Shown here: piece by piece, positions 9,701 through 17,108 of the stretch | Numbering within the stretch: the first letter of the stretch is position 1 | Layout of the letters: every line of letters starts with the position of its first letter | Origin: Flavobacteriaceae bacterium | Lineage (GTDB): Bacteria > Bacteroidota > Bacteroidia > Flavobacteriales > Flavobacteriaceae | DNA length: 64,000 nt | Assembly: GCA_024743095.1 (NCBI GenBank) | Contig: JANSXF010000014.1 | Coordinates: 1 to 64,000, forward strand | Direction: 5' to 3' | The notes under the pieces: model-generated | Seen by the model: only the letters and a program-made list of their open reading frames with translations | Databases searched by the model: none | Told to the model about the DNA's origin: nothing | Made by a program: the position numbers and the translations under genes

Positions 9701-12050
9701 TATTCACGCGAACAGCTCCTGTATTTCCATTTTGGCAGCTCATAGCGGTAATATCCAAACTGGAGATGTCGAAAGCTGTGGATGGTTCTTCGATCACCAA
9801 GATAGCTGTATCAACACAGTTGGTTTCCTCATCCGTTACGGAAATCACATAGCTTCCGGCAGACAATCCTGTCAAAGCAATGATGCTATCACTCTGACCT
9901 GTGGAAACTGGCCCACTATCAATACTATAACTGTAGGTAGCGTTGAATCCGTCAACCAGAAACCTTCCCTGACCATCGGAACCGCCCACACAGGTAACCA
10001 CTCGGGTCCGTTGGCCCTGCACGCCTATGGAGCTAATATCGGTAATGGCATAATTTTCTTCGTAGGAACAACCCTCATCATCGGTTACCCTAAACGTATA
10101 AGTACCTAGGCCCAAGCCAGTGAACTCACTATTGTTTCCATTGTTGACCGCACTTGTTGATGGGGAAATAATTTCATAGGTGTAGGTTCCGGAGCCACCC
10201 GTAACGCTTAAATCCAGAGAGGCCGTGGTAGTAATACAATCCAAGCTGGAAATACTAAAATCGATATCCGTTGGTTTGTTCAGGCCATTGAAAGGAATAT
10301 CTGGCAATGTTTGCACACATCCGTTGGCATCTCGAACCATGGGAGTATAGGTTCCGACTCCCAAATTGGAGAACACATTATTGCTTCCAAAACCTGCACC
10401 AATACTATATTCATAAGGTGCAGTTCCCCCAGAAACCCCGGAAATGGTTATTTGTCCTCCATTTTCATTGGTACAGACGGGAAAAGTATCCGGTGTGGCG
10501 GTTGCCATAATAGTTGAGGGCGTTCCTATGGTAGCAGTCTGAGGTGTAGTTGTACAACTAAAGGAATCTTGCTCATACCGCAGTACTAAATCATAAGTAC
10601 CAGGTGCCATGTTGGAAAACACATTGCTTATTTGAAAGGTAGCACCGTTATCAATACTATAAGTGATTTCATAACCAAACCCACTGGTTACGTTTACAGT
10701 GATTCTTCCGTCATTGGCTCCTCCACAATTGGCATCTTCTTCAGTAAAATTGAATATGGGCGGTGGAATATTTTCCACATCCACTGCTGCAGTTCGCTGG
10801 CACCCATTGGCATCCTCAACCAAAATATTATAGGTTCCAGCAGTTGAAACTGAAAAGCTTGCTGTGCTGGAATAGGTGGAACCAAAGGAACCTCCGTCCA
10901 CACTGAACCTATAAGGGGCAGTACCTCCACTGGTCGCCACATTTACATTTACGGATGTCGCTCCACAACCAAAGCTATCGGATGCGGTAGCTGAAACCGC
11001 CAAAGGACTTATTCCTCCTCCAATTACAATAGGGTCGCCATCAATATCGGCAGTTACCGTTTCTGAACAATTATTGGTTTCCACCCGGATGTTGTACGTA
11101 CCGGGGCTTACATTGGCAAAAGTATAGGTATCTGCTCCATTGGGGCCAAACGTATCCACTGTGACCCCATTTTTAACCAATCTGTAGGTATAAAAACCTG
11201 GTACGCCAGAAACGGCTACATCGATACTACCTAATTCTCCACTACACAAAATATCATGCGCAGTAACATCTACATTGATGTCCAAATCATCAACCCTCAA
11301 CATATTTGATGGAAAGACACATGCGGTTTCCGAAACATTTTTCAATCGTACATATACACGATAATCCCCAGGGGCCGTAATATCAAAAAACGGGTCATCT
11401 TGGTAAGGTCCCGTCATACTGTTCAGACTATATTCGTACCCAGCTGGAACATTTGTAACTTCAACCCTTCCTGGATTGCCACAAATAATATCTTCTTTGA
11501 TAAGTTGTGGGTTCAATGGGTTAAGTGTCGATTTGAAGTAATAATATTGGCCAGAGTTAACACGTACACGAAATTCCCCTGCAGTGGCCAAATCAAAAGT
11601 TGCATCCGTACCGACCGTATTCCAAGTACATGCACTGTTAATGGTAGGACAATCGTCCACTACCGTTGGCGCGCAACTATTGGGATCTAACTGTTGCCAT
11701 TGGTAAGAGCTCCCCGATTGACTTAAGGTGAGTGTTCTGGTATCGCTGGTACCGCACAAAAAGAACTTGGCCAGCGTGCTCCCATCGTTGGGGCACATAA
11801 CCTCTTGGTTGGCACCATTGATAATGGTAGCAAACATAGCGGTCGTTGCGAACAGTTGTCTTTCTTCGTTGGATGCATTTTTTGAGGTTGCATCTAGATT
11901 CTTTTCTCGGGTATCGGACGCTGCTTTTTTGGAAACCATATTGACAAGAATCCGAGCAACATGAGTTTTTGCTAATACCGTAGAACCGAAGATTGAAATG
12001 AACACCAACAACACGGCATATAGCAAATGCCTTGTTTTTTGTGGGAGCAT
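3723..12050 (-). CDS. Giant SprB-like repeat adhesin with T9SS type B C-terminal signal
   Basis: This 2775-residue protein should be exported and attached to or released from the cell surface. An N-terminal signal peptide (about residues 1-28, hydrophobic core LLYAVLLVFISIFG) directs Sec export. The last 85 or so residues (FFTPDGDNMNDYW, later IYDRYGRVVARL and WDGNYDGKPLPTGDYWYVV) are the gliding-associated type B sorting domain read by the type IX system. Between them lie about 28 repeats of roughly 90 residues, each with a GTY...V.D.NGC ending, as in the gliding adhesin SprB. It is smaller than Flavobacterium johnsoniae SprB (about 6500 residues), so adhesin or gliding-related is safer than SprB itself. 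It stands alone, with 112 bp to the tRNA downstream and a divergent sugar dehydrogenase gene upstream. Confidence 0.9.
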   Translation of the reverse strand: MLPQKTRHLLYAVLLVFISIFGSTVLAKTHVARILVNMVSKKAASDTREKNLDATSKNASNEERQLFATTAMFATIINGANQEVMCPNDGSTLAKFFLCGTSDTRTLTLSQSGSSYQWQQLDPNSCAPTVVDDCPTINSACTWNTVGTDATFDLATAGEFRVRVNSGQYYYFKSTLNPLNPQLIKEDIICGNPGRVEVTNVPAGYEYSLNSMTGPYQDDPFFDITAPGDYRVYVRLKNVSETACVFPSNMLRVDDLDINVDVTAHDILCSGELGSIDVAVSGVPGFYTYRLVKNGVTVDTFGPNGADTYTFANVSPGTYNIRVETNNCSETVTADIDGDPIVIGGGISPLAVSATASDSFGCGATSVNVNVATSGGTAPYRFSVDGGSFGSTYSSTASFSVSTAGTYNILVEDANGCQRTAAVDVENIPPPIFNFTEEDANCGGANDGRITVNVTSGFGYEITYSIDNGATFQISNVFSNMAPGTYDLVLRYEQDSFSCTTTPQTATIGTPSTIMATATPDTFPVCTNENGGQITISGVSGGTAPYEYSIGAGFGSNNVFSNLGVGTYTPMVRDANGCVQTLPDIPFNGLNKPTDIDFSISSLDCITTTASLDLSVTGGSGTYTYEIISPSTSAVNNGNNSEFTGLGLGTYTFRVTDDEGCSYEENYAITDISSIGVQGQRTRVVTCVGGSDGQGRFLVDGFNATYSYSIDSGPVSTGQSDSIIALTGLSAGSYVISVTDEETNCVDTAILVIEEPSTAFDISSLDITAMSCQNGNTGAVRVNTVGGWGGNRYTLTQPDGSTRGPKNGSTFSNLSLEGTYQVSVTDANGCTVTDSFTLTRLDAPTLTLDNTASDFCYDNFTAATLAVNASGGLAPYQYRINGGVLGGSNSFNGLTPGTYTIEVVDANDCRDTVTATIQPQVMADASIIQELDCGSPGPNGQIQVDIRNGYTSSGDYDYYEVSINGAPYTSDNNNITGNSFVYSIPNDGSIITDTTFQFSITDARGCTTETNTVTISPPETIAGSVVGTDTQCGDDTSGIVELIPDTTQGIPPYEYSNDGGTNFSGQNIFSGYGAGTHTGFVIRDSRGCVSPVYDVTIGASDPLDATATPTDAECSSIFNQVYGSIEANIASGGVAPYDYVLVDEFGGTVASSPGSPDPTVTFPNIPLGNYTVVVTDALGCEDRVQVVIDQNQLDLIPLDADPTDCFDTSFPYVVQAINGSAPYQFRLVGDPAFQNGTGPNGDMFDVTGQVVPGVTYFVEVIDNNGCTYIEEIDPIGPVSSVTVNATSLAASCNVAGSGSIDYEVSGILAPGNFTVTVENTDTGATVSTQSLTNETIPYSGTIPGLAPGNYQIIVTDDTNGCSGSTLAFIDISSVSIAIDNFVEATCNAGALVTVRGFGSTEPYSYAYVPNGVAAPSTFTSETTFEVPGPYPADYDFYVQDANGCTAMTTLTVTQEAGVPDPVIDVVNQCTATSGYQINMVSPLTSGPEPENTFQYDIGSGFQTGTTFIVPNPGSYVITVRDGNGCTNTVTAEVFDFFAISANATSYPTCNAGDGEITVNTTGGSGNFEYQLRDVDAGMANVGPPQINNNVFSGVDPGNYNVLVTDLDSNTPVLCSDEAEVNVSTVDTPAITATPKSDITCFGADDGTISVELDPLSATDTPINYVLYQGSTSTIVAGPQLTNLFDDLAQGTYQVEVVSNRGCAVRSGDITINEPTQVQINAVHTEFSCNPSSNQFSTATITIYTDTNGDGTGTATGSGSFTYSMNDGTPQFDGTNFQTSNTFEVIDNGTDQTIVLTARDQNGCEITDTVNINTPTDITFSYNVNPITCDASGSGVNAGSIDIIVNEGPGDYQVQILPLGSAPARSSGGSDRVTWDIATPGNYIFAVTDVGNGGCSYLTTTINMPEYNTIEGVIAEVEPVTCFNGSDGVISLAINNYNGQYNYEVFTRDNAGVETTTGVTGTFDTNAPINTPERIENVPAGNLVVRIEALDSPYCDAMSNVTTVRSPDRGLTVTAVQTSPVTCNEPGFGEITVSGDGGWGTYQYQLVASDGTILVDYPNTDPVFENLSTDTYTINIKDLRECESSTNIDLPLPTPISADIQIVSPLACNNDNDAVIEAYNEAGGQGPGNYLYQLNRITDGTNSGLQTTPRFGNLSAGDYRISIFDGWNCSFQTDLITITDPEIVEAELVELQPPGCGDLGRMQLTVTNPEPGVNYFYRRSGTSDAFIPFGAGITSVEIAADISIDAGPFQYDVQNSNGCPFEQSNQVSLDPAAPLVINLDLTNATINCAGEATGIIRSEAFGGIGNYTYTLVNANTLPVTATSIVRPSQNSGIFRELNPGTYYVYAQSGGCEVMSTPIEIEPKDPLVLDYLEAVPVMCAGDMNGQIIIEASGGTGQIRYSISDTLSEFFEGDDPDNPNRKTFNDLAPRTYDIIIQDDLGCTITRTVEITQPMELVAGVVETTPETCMGDGDGSMILEVIGGTAPYYTSVNSANDADFVQNDSLFFDNLQGGESYVVFVRDANGCQTNIIAEIGIGVDIIAEPVVEYGCEGIFPNSTVTIDIADGSQLSDLLFSLNVDDIEMATNQRTFGDLPAGEHTVYIYHANGCVTFAEFEVEAYEPLTLEASKTGPDEITAIATGGFGGYEYFFQGESHDEDNIFNITQDSNITIMVRDQNGCEATLVMPFNFEGMPEMPNFFTPDGDNMNDYWYPGNREYFPNIDVIIYDRYGRVVARLDQVKKWDGNYDGKPLPTGDYWYVVNANDADKQRFVGHFTLYRE
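3980..11750 (-). repeat. About 28 tandem SprB-like protein repeats
   Basis: Within the giant gene the pattern (L/V)xxGTYxxxVxDxNGC recurs about 28 times, from VSPGTYNIRVETNNC near the N-terminus to DSNITIMVRDQNGC just before the sorting domain. Most units open with a second conserved cysteine or CxGxxDG motif, suggesting one disulfide per unit. The units are diverged at the DNA level: they are protein repeats, not a recent DNA expansion. Confidence 0.8.
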
Positions 12051-12181
12051 AGGTTAAGTCTTGTTAAGAAGAATATTCAGATTTGGGATCTCAACACTCT
12101 TTTATAGTAATTTTCTGTTCTTATAAAATTTCTCTTTATCTTGGATAAATTGACCATAAAAACGCCGTTCATCCATAAAAT

Positions 12182-13321
12182 ATGTTATTTCAACGTAAAA
12201 TTATGCAAAATAGTCTCTTGTTTCCCATTTTTTTCGTTGTACTGCTTAGTACATCTTGCGCGCAAACCATCGACAATGACATAAATACCCCCGAAACCCT
12301 TGATTTTACAAGAGAATTGGTAGTTGATGGTATTCAGAACGGATGGGGCATGGTTTTCTTGCCCGATGGAGCTATTTTAACATCCGACAAATCCGGAAGA
12401 CTACTTCTTCATAAATCTGGTAAAACCAAGGAAATTGAAAACCTTCCTCAGATTTATAACCGAGGACAAGGCGGTTTAATGGATATTGAGCTACATCCAA
12501 AATACAATGAAAATGGCTGGATATATTTTTCCTATGCATCCACCGATGGAGAAGATAAAGGAGGAAATACGGCAATCATGAGGGCCAAATTAGCCCAAAA
12601 TAGGCTTATTGATAAGGAAGTACTCTACAAAGCAAGCCCCAATTCGACCCGCGGGCAACATTTTGGGTCTAGGATAGAGTTTGATAGAAATGGCTACTTG
12701 TTCTTTTCCATTGGTGAGCGGGGCAACAGGGATGTGAATCCTCAGGATATAACCCGAGATGGCGGTAAAATCTATCGATTACACGATGATGGCAGTATTC
12801 CCAAAGACAATCCCTTTGTTAACAAGTCCGGCGCCAAAAAAGCCATATGGAGCTACGGGCACCGAAATCCCCAAGGTCTGGCTCTTCATCCAGAAACAGG
12901 GGCGCTATGGGAACACGAACATGGACCAAGGGGCGGGGATGAAATCAACATCGTACAAAAAGGAAAAAACTACGGCTGGCCCATTATCACGTATGGCATA
13001 AATTATAGCGGCACGAAAATTACAGATGAAACCTCCAAGCCCGGAATGGAACAACCACTTTACCAATGGACACCATCCATTGCACCTTCGGGAATGATTT
13101 TCGTTACTTCTGACAAATACCCTAAATGGAAAGGTAGCCTATTGGTCGGCTCTTTGTCATTTCAATATTTGGAACGATTGGAACTCAAGAACAACAAAGT
13201 TGTATACCGTGAAAAATTGATGGACGGAATAGGAAGGGTCCGGAATGTACGCCAAGCCCCTGACGGATATATCTATATAAGCGTTGAAGGCCAGGGTATC
13301 TACCGATTAGTTCCCAAGTAA
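12182..13321 (+). CDS. PQQ-dependent sugar dehydrogenase family lipoprotein
   Basis: This 379-residue protein has the beta-propeller sequence of the glucose/sorbosone dehydrogenase family, which oxidises aldoses with bound PQQ in the periplasm. Visible family motifs are GWGMVFLPDG near residue 55, RGQGGLMDIELHP near 95, SYGHRNPQGLALHP near 230 and EHGPRGGDEIN near 250. The start includes a lipoprotein signal with lipobox LSTSC, so it is probably lipid-anchored. I keep the first ATG because it gives the signal peptide its basic residues; an ATG at 12203 is possible. The true substrate and whether PQQ is made are unknown. The gene is convergent with murQ, 5 nt away. Confidence 0.85.
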   Translation: MLFQRKIMQNSLLFPIFFVVLLSTSCAQTIDNDINTPETLDFTRELVVDGIQNGWGMVFLPDGAILTSDKSGRLLLHKSGKTKEIENLPQIYNRGQGGLMDIELHPKYNENGWIYFSYASTDGEDKGGNTAIMRAKLAQNRLIDKEVLYKASPNSTRGQHFGSRIEFDRNGYLFFSIGERGNRDVNPQDITRDGGKIYRLHDDGSIPKDNPFVNKSGAKKAIWSYGHRNPQGLALHPETGALWEHEHGPRGGDEINIVQKGKNYGWPIITYGINYSGTKITDETSKPGMEQPLYQWTPSIAPSGMIFVTSDKYPKWKGSLLVGSLSFQYLERLELKNNKVVYREKLMDGIGRVRNVRQAPDGYIYISVEGQGIYRLVPK

Positions 13322-13326
13322 AACCT

Positions 13327-14145
13327 CTACTTTTTAAGCGCGTCAATGGCCAACTTCACTGAACCATATTTTTTGAGGGCTTTTTCAGCATCACCATAAC
13401 CAAGACCAAGTTCCTCCATGATGTAGCGCGTACCCCGATCTACTAATTTGGTATTGCTCAACTGCATGTTCACCATTTTGTTTCCTTTCACACGTCCCAC
13501 GCGTATCATTAGGGCAGTAGAAATCATATTGAGCACCAATTTTTGGCTGGTCCCGCTCTTCATTCGGGTACTACCGGTCAAAAATTCGGGCCCAACATTG
13601 ACCTCTATAGAAATATCGGTTGATTTTGCCAAAGGTGAACCTGGATTATTGGTGATTCCCACGGTCAAGATTCCGTTGGCCTTGGCCTTCGCAATGCCCC
13701 CTAGCACATATGGTGTTGTTCCCGAAGCAGCAATTCCGACCAACATATCGTTATCATTTATCTTATATTCCTGAAGGTCTTTCCAAGCCTGTTCCGTGTC
13801 ATCTTCTGCAAACTCTACAGCTTTTCTAATAGCTTGATCTCCGCCCGCAATAAGTCCGATCACCTTATCATATGGCATTCCAAATGTAGGCGGTATTTCC
13901 GAAGCATCAAGTATTCCGAGCCTTCCGCTCGTGCCTGCACCTATATAAAATAACCTTCCCCCTTTTATAAAACGCTCGGCCATTTCATTGACCACTTTAG
14001 CAATTTGCGGCAGCACCAACTCGACTGCATCGGCAATCTTTTTATCTTCATTGTTGATATTGGCCACGATATCCAAAGTATCCATTTCATCCAATCGGTC
14101 ATAGTTGGATGGTTCCTCGGTAATCTTAATGTGTTTTTCCTTCAC
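13327..14145 (-). CDS. murQ: N-acetylmuramic acid 6-phosphate etherase
   Basis: MurQ cleaves the lactyl ether of MurNAc-6-P to give GlcNAc-6-P and D-lactate in the cytoplasm, a key step in cell-wall recycling. The 272-residue protein has a SIS-type sugar-phosphate fold with GGRLFYIGAGTSGRLGILDA (residues about 62-81), the SEIPPTFG segment that carries the catalytic glutamate, and GIAASGTTPYVLGG. It ends 2 nt before the upstream regulator gene region, so murQ and the DeoR-type gene form a two-gene minus-strand operon. AnmK, encoded nearby on the other strand, makes its substrate. Confidence 0.95.
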   Translation of the reverse strand: MKEKHIKITEEPSNYDRLDEMDTLDIVANINNEDKKIADAVELVLPQIAKVVNEMAERFIKGGRLFYIGAGTSGRLGILDASEIPPTFGMPYDKVIGLIAGGDQAIRKAVEFAEDDTEQAWKDLQEYKINDNDMLVGIAASGTTPYVLGGIAKAKANGILTVGITNNPGSPLAKSTDISIEVNVGPEFLTGSTRMKSGTSQKLVLNMISTALMIRVGRVKGNKMVNMQLSNTKLVDRGTRYIMEELGLGYGDAEKALKKYGSVKLAIDALKK

Positions 14146-14147
14146 AC

Positions 14148-14897
14148 TTATAGTATTTGTATGTTCAAATTTTTAAAGGTATTCAATTTTTCATCCCAAG
14201 GCTCCAGCTCTGTAACCATGGTATTGATCACATTTAAATGGCAAGTTTTAAACCGATGTTGGGAATTTAACTTCTCCGAAATACATAACAACACTGTTTT
14301 CTTTGAGGCATTGATCACTGCCTTTTTGGTCTGCACCACATCCCAATCAAACTCCGTTAACCCAAACTCAGGATCCACATAACCTGTCCCGATAAAGCTG
14401 TAATCCACTTTTATATCGGATAAAGCATGAATGGCACTTGGTCCAATGGCTATTTGGGAGTCCCTGGACAGTGTTCCCCCGATAAAAATAGTTTCAACAT
14501 TGGGTTTACGCAGCAATTCCATGGCCACGGGCAGGCTCAAGGTAAAGCAGGTAAGCTTCAGGTTTGTCGGCAATAACTTGGCCAGCTCCAAACATGTAGT
14601 ACCACCATCAATAAGAATTACACTGTTGTTCCTCAGCAAACTTATGGCCTTTTTTGCTATGGCAATTTTCTTGTCCAAAGCGTAAACATTGTTTCGTTGG
14701 GGAGTATGATTTGTAAACCCTAAAGAAACTGCACCACCGTGCACCTTGACAAGCATATTCTCCTCATCAAGTTCCTTGACATCCCTTCTAACAGTATCGA
14801 CGGATACATTGAGTTTATCCGCCAAATCCGTAAGCAGAACCCTATTATGCAATTCAACCTCGTTGAGTATGGAATGTTGTCTTTCTTCTTTTAACAT
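14148..14897 (-). CDS. DeoR/GlpR-family transcriptional regulator of the recycling genes
   Basis: This 249-residue regulator has an N-terminal helix-turn-helix (residues about 5-55, core LNVSVDTVRRDVKELDEE) and a C-terminal sugar-phosphate sensing domain with ILIDGGTTCLELAKLLP. DeoR-family proteins are usually repressors released by a phosphorylated sugar. Here MurNAc-6-P, GlcNAc-6-P or GlcN-6-P would be logical effectors, since murQ follows by 2 nt and the nagB fusion gene is divergent across a 179-bp promoter region with palindromes. The effector is inferred from context. Confidence 0.88.
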   Translation of the reverse strand: MLKEERQHSILNEVELHNRVLLTDLADKLNVSVDTVRRDVKELDEENMLVKVHGGAVSLGFTNHTPQRNNVYALDKKIAIAKKAISLLRNNSVILIDGGTTCLELAKLLPTNLKLTCFTLSLPVAMELLRKPNVETIFIGGTLSRDSQIAIGPSAIHALSDIKVDYSFIGTGYVDPEFGLTEFDWDVVQTKKAVINASKKTVLLCISEKLNSQHRFKTCHLNVINTMVTELEPWDEKLNTFKNLNIQIL

Positions 14898-14955
14898 CTA
14901 TAAACCTCTTTCAAACAAAATCAAAAGTAGAAAACAATTGCAACATATTTTCATA

Positions 14956-14968
14956 GAACACCATGTTC
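14956..14968. promoter_or_regulatory. GAACA-N3-TGTTC palindrome in the divergent recycling promoter region
   Basis: A perfect inverted repeat lies 59 bp upstream of the DeoR-type gene and 109 bp upstream of nagB. The neighbouring DNA is also rich in TTGCA-containing repeats (about 14998-15027). The palindrome is a candidate operator for the adjacent DeoR-type regulator; this is inference from position. Confidence 0.4.
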
Positions 14969-15012
14969 TTTTCAAATAAATCCTGCAAAGAACCGCAAAT
15001 ATATTGCAATAA

Positions 15013-15045
15013 TTTGCAGTATATTGCTTTTTTAAACTATATTTA
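15013..15045 (+). promoter_or_regulatory. Bacteroidetes-type promoter for the nagB fusion gene
   Basis: TTTG at 15013-15016 and TATATTTA at 15038-15045, separated by 21 bp, match the Bacteroidetes -33 TTTG and -7 TAnnTTTG consensus except for the last base. The spacing to the ATG at 15077 is suitable. The -33 element overlaps the TTGCA-rich repeats that may bind the regulator. Confidence 0.5.
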
Positions 15046-15076
15046 CAAAATAAAACTGGTTAAAACCGATAAAAAC

Positions 15077-17014
15077 ATGCAAGAATTAGCCGATAGTCTA
15101 TTTAAAAAAGAACCTCTCGACGCAGAAACCGTGAAGTTTGAAAAAATCAGCACCCATATTTATCAAGACTCGCAAAGTGCATCTTGGTATGTGGCCAATG
15201 AAATTGCAAGCCTCATCAAGCAAAAACAAGATCAGGGCCAAAAAGCTGTTCTTGGACTGGCAACAGGATCCACTCCCACGAAAGTTTATGATTATCTGGT
15301 CCAATTCTACAAAGAAGGGAGACTAAGCTTTAAAAACGTGGTCACTTTCAATTTGGATGAATACTTTCCCATGGAACCGGATTCCATACACAGTTATGTT
15401 CGTTTTATGAACGAACATTTATTTGACCACATTGACATAGAACCCCATAACGTTCACATCCCCAACGGGAGCCTGACCAAAGAAGAAATCAGGCGATATT
15501 GTTCCGATTATGAGGAAAAAATCCAAAACGTAGGAGGCATCGATATTCAAGTATTGGGTATCGGCAGAACAGGGCATATTGGATTTAACGAACCCGGATC
15601 ATCCCTCAACAGCAAAACCCGTTTGGTTAGATTGGACCGTGTAACCCGACTTGATGCCGCCAGTGATTTCTTCGGAGAAGAGAACGTGCCACGAAGAGCC
15701 ATAACCATGGGGGTCGGCACCATTATGGACGCCAAAAGGATTATAATCATGGCATGGGGCGAAGGAAAGGCCCCAATTGTGCAGCAGGCAGTGGAAGGTG
15801 AAATAAAGGAATCCGTTCCCGCCACCTTTTTACAGCACCACAAAAATTGTGACTTTGTGCTGGATGATGCAGCTTCTTCCTACTTGACCAGAATTAAAAC
15901 ACCTTGGTTGGTAGGCGAGTGCGAATGGGACGAAAAACTCATCAAAACAGCGTCCATCTGGCTCTCCGAAAAACTGGACAAGGCCATACTAAAATTGACC
16001 AACGAGGATTACAACGAATATGGTATGGGGAATTTAATTGCCGAAGTCGGTTCTGCGGAACAAATCAATCTTTCCGTGTTCAACCAACTGCAACGGACCA
16101 TTACAGGCTGGCCCGGAGGCAAACCTAATGCGGACGATAGCCAAAGACCCGAAAGAGCACAGCCCCACCCCAAAACATCTTTGATTTTTAGTCCCCATCC
16201 TGACGATGATGTGATTTCCATGGGCGGCACCTTACTGCGATTGGTCGACCAAGGTCACGATGTCCATGTAGCCTACCAAACTTCCGGGAACATTGCCGTA
16301 TTTGATGACGAGGTAATACGTTTCTTGGATTTTGCCACGGATGTACAAAAAGACAACAAAGAACTTCAAAAGAAATTCAAAGAAGTACGCAAGTTTCTGG
16401 CCAATAAAAAACCAGGGGAACTGGATAGCCCAGAGGTACAAAGTTTCAAAGGCCTGATCCGAAAAGGCGAAGCCTTGGCTGCCTGTCGCTATTGCGGGGT
16501 ATCCGAAGAAAACGCCCATTTCCAAAACCTGCCCTTTTACGAAACTGGTGCCGTAAGAAAGAAACCGCTTTCCGATCAGGATGTTCAGATAACCTATGAC
16601 TTGCTCAACAAACTGAAACCCCATCAAATATTCGCAGCAGGGGACCTTTCCGACCCCCACGGAACCCACAGGGTTTGTTTGGATGTGATCTTCAAGGCCG
16701 TTCAGCGTCTGGTCGACGAAGGTTCCGATTGGATTCGAAACTGTTACGTATGGTTGTACAGAGGAGCTTGGCAAGAATGGGACATTGCCGATATGGAAAT
16801 GGCCGTACCCATTGGCCCTAAGGATATGGCAAGAAAGATCAATGCTATTTTTAAGCACCAATCCCAAAAGGACAGCGCCATGTTCCCCGGAAATGACAAA
16901 AGGGAGTTCTGGCAGCGCGCCGAGCAAAGAAACAAGGATACGGCAAACCGTTACAACCAACTTGGAATGGCAGAATACGAGGCCATGGAAGGTTTTGTAC
17001 GATACCACTTTTAA
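15077..17014 (+). CDS. nagB: Glucosamine-6-phosphate deaminase fused to a PIG-L/LmbE deacetylase domain
   Basis: The N-terminal half (about 1-330) is NagB, which converts GlcN-6-P to fructose-6-P and ammonia. It shows LATGSTPTKVYD, FNLDEY with the catalytic Asp94, and GHIGFNEPGS with His167. The usual Asp two residues before that His is Thr165. The C-terminal half (about 365-645) is a PIG-L-type zinc deacetylase with HPDDDVISMGG (His374) and DPHGTH (His528, His531), so all expected zinc ligands are present. The fusion occurs in other Bacteroidetes. An upstream in-frame ATG at 14963 would overlap the promoter and add an unrelated leader, so I chose 15077. A strong terminator follows. The deacetylase may act on GlcNAc-6-P, which is inference. 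Confidence 0.92.
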   Translation: MQELADSLFKKEPLDAETVKFEKISTHIYQDSQSASWYVANEIASLIKQKQDQGQKAVLGLATGSTPTKVYDYLVQFYKEGRLSFKNVVTFNLDEYFPMEPDSIHSYVRFMNEHLFDHIDIEPHNVHIPNGSLTKEEIRRYCSDYEEKIQNVGGIDIQVLGIGRTGHIGFNEPGSSLNSKTRLVRLDRVTRLDAASDFFGEENVPRRAITMGVGTIMDAKRIIIMAWGEGKAPIVQQAVEGEIKESVPATFLQHHKNCDFVLDDAASSYLTRIKTPWLVGECEWDEKLIKTASIWLSEKLDKAILKLTNEDYNEYGMGNLIAEVGSAEQINLSVFNQLQRTITGWPGGKPNADDSQRPERAQPHPKTSLIFSPHPDDDVISMGGTLLRLVDQGHDVHVAYQTSGNIAVFDDEVIRFLDFATDVQKDNKELQKKFKEVRKFLANKKPGELDSPEVQSFKGLIRKGEALAACRYCGVSEENAHFQNLPFYETGAVRKKPLSDQDVQITYDLLNKLKPHQIFAAGDLSDPHGTHRVCLDVIFKAVQRLVDEGSDWIRNCYVWLYRGAWQEWDIADMEMAVPIGPKDMARKINAIFKHQSQKDSAMFPGNDKREFWQRAEQRNKDTANRYNQLGMAEYEAMEGFVRYHF

Positions 17015-17062
17015 TAAAACAATATTTCATTTAAGTTGTTAGTTGTTTAATTTAATCTAGCA

Positions 17063-17101
17063 AAAAGGCCTACATTTAATGCATACGTAGGCCTTTTTTT
17101 T
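17063..17101 (+). terminator. Intrinsic terminator after the nagB fusion gene
   Basis: AAAAGGCCTAC (17063-17073) and GTAGGCCTTTT (17087-17097) form an 11-bp stem with a 13-nt loop, followed by a run of Ts. It separates nagB from the downstream hydrolase gene 8 bp further on. Confidence 0.85.
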
Positions 17102-17108
17102 CGCTTAT

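Noticed and set aside
3980-11750. Repeats in the giant gene considered as a CRISPR or DNA tandem array
   Set aside because: Unit length is about 270 bp, copies are diverged, and the pattern is conserved only in protein. No constant repeat with unique spacers occurs.
3744-11964. Many plus-strand open frames inside the giant adhesin gene
   Set aside because: They are antisense shadows of a long repetitive gene, with low-complexity Ser/Thr/Ile-rich products and no recognisable domain.
16232-17008. A 258-residue open frame opposite the PIG-L half of the nagB gene
   Set aside because: It is antisense to a well-supported domain and has no known motif; its length follows from codon bias of the opposite strand.
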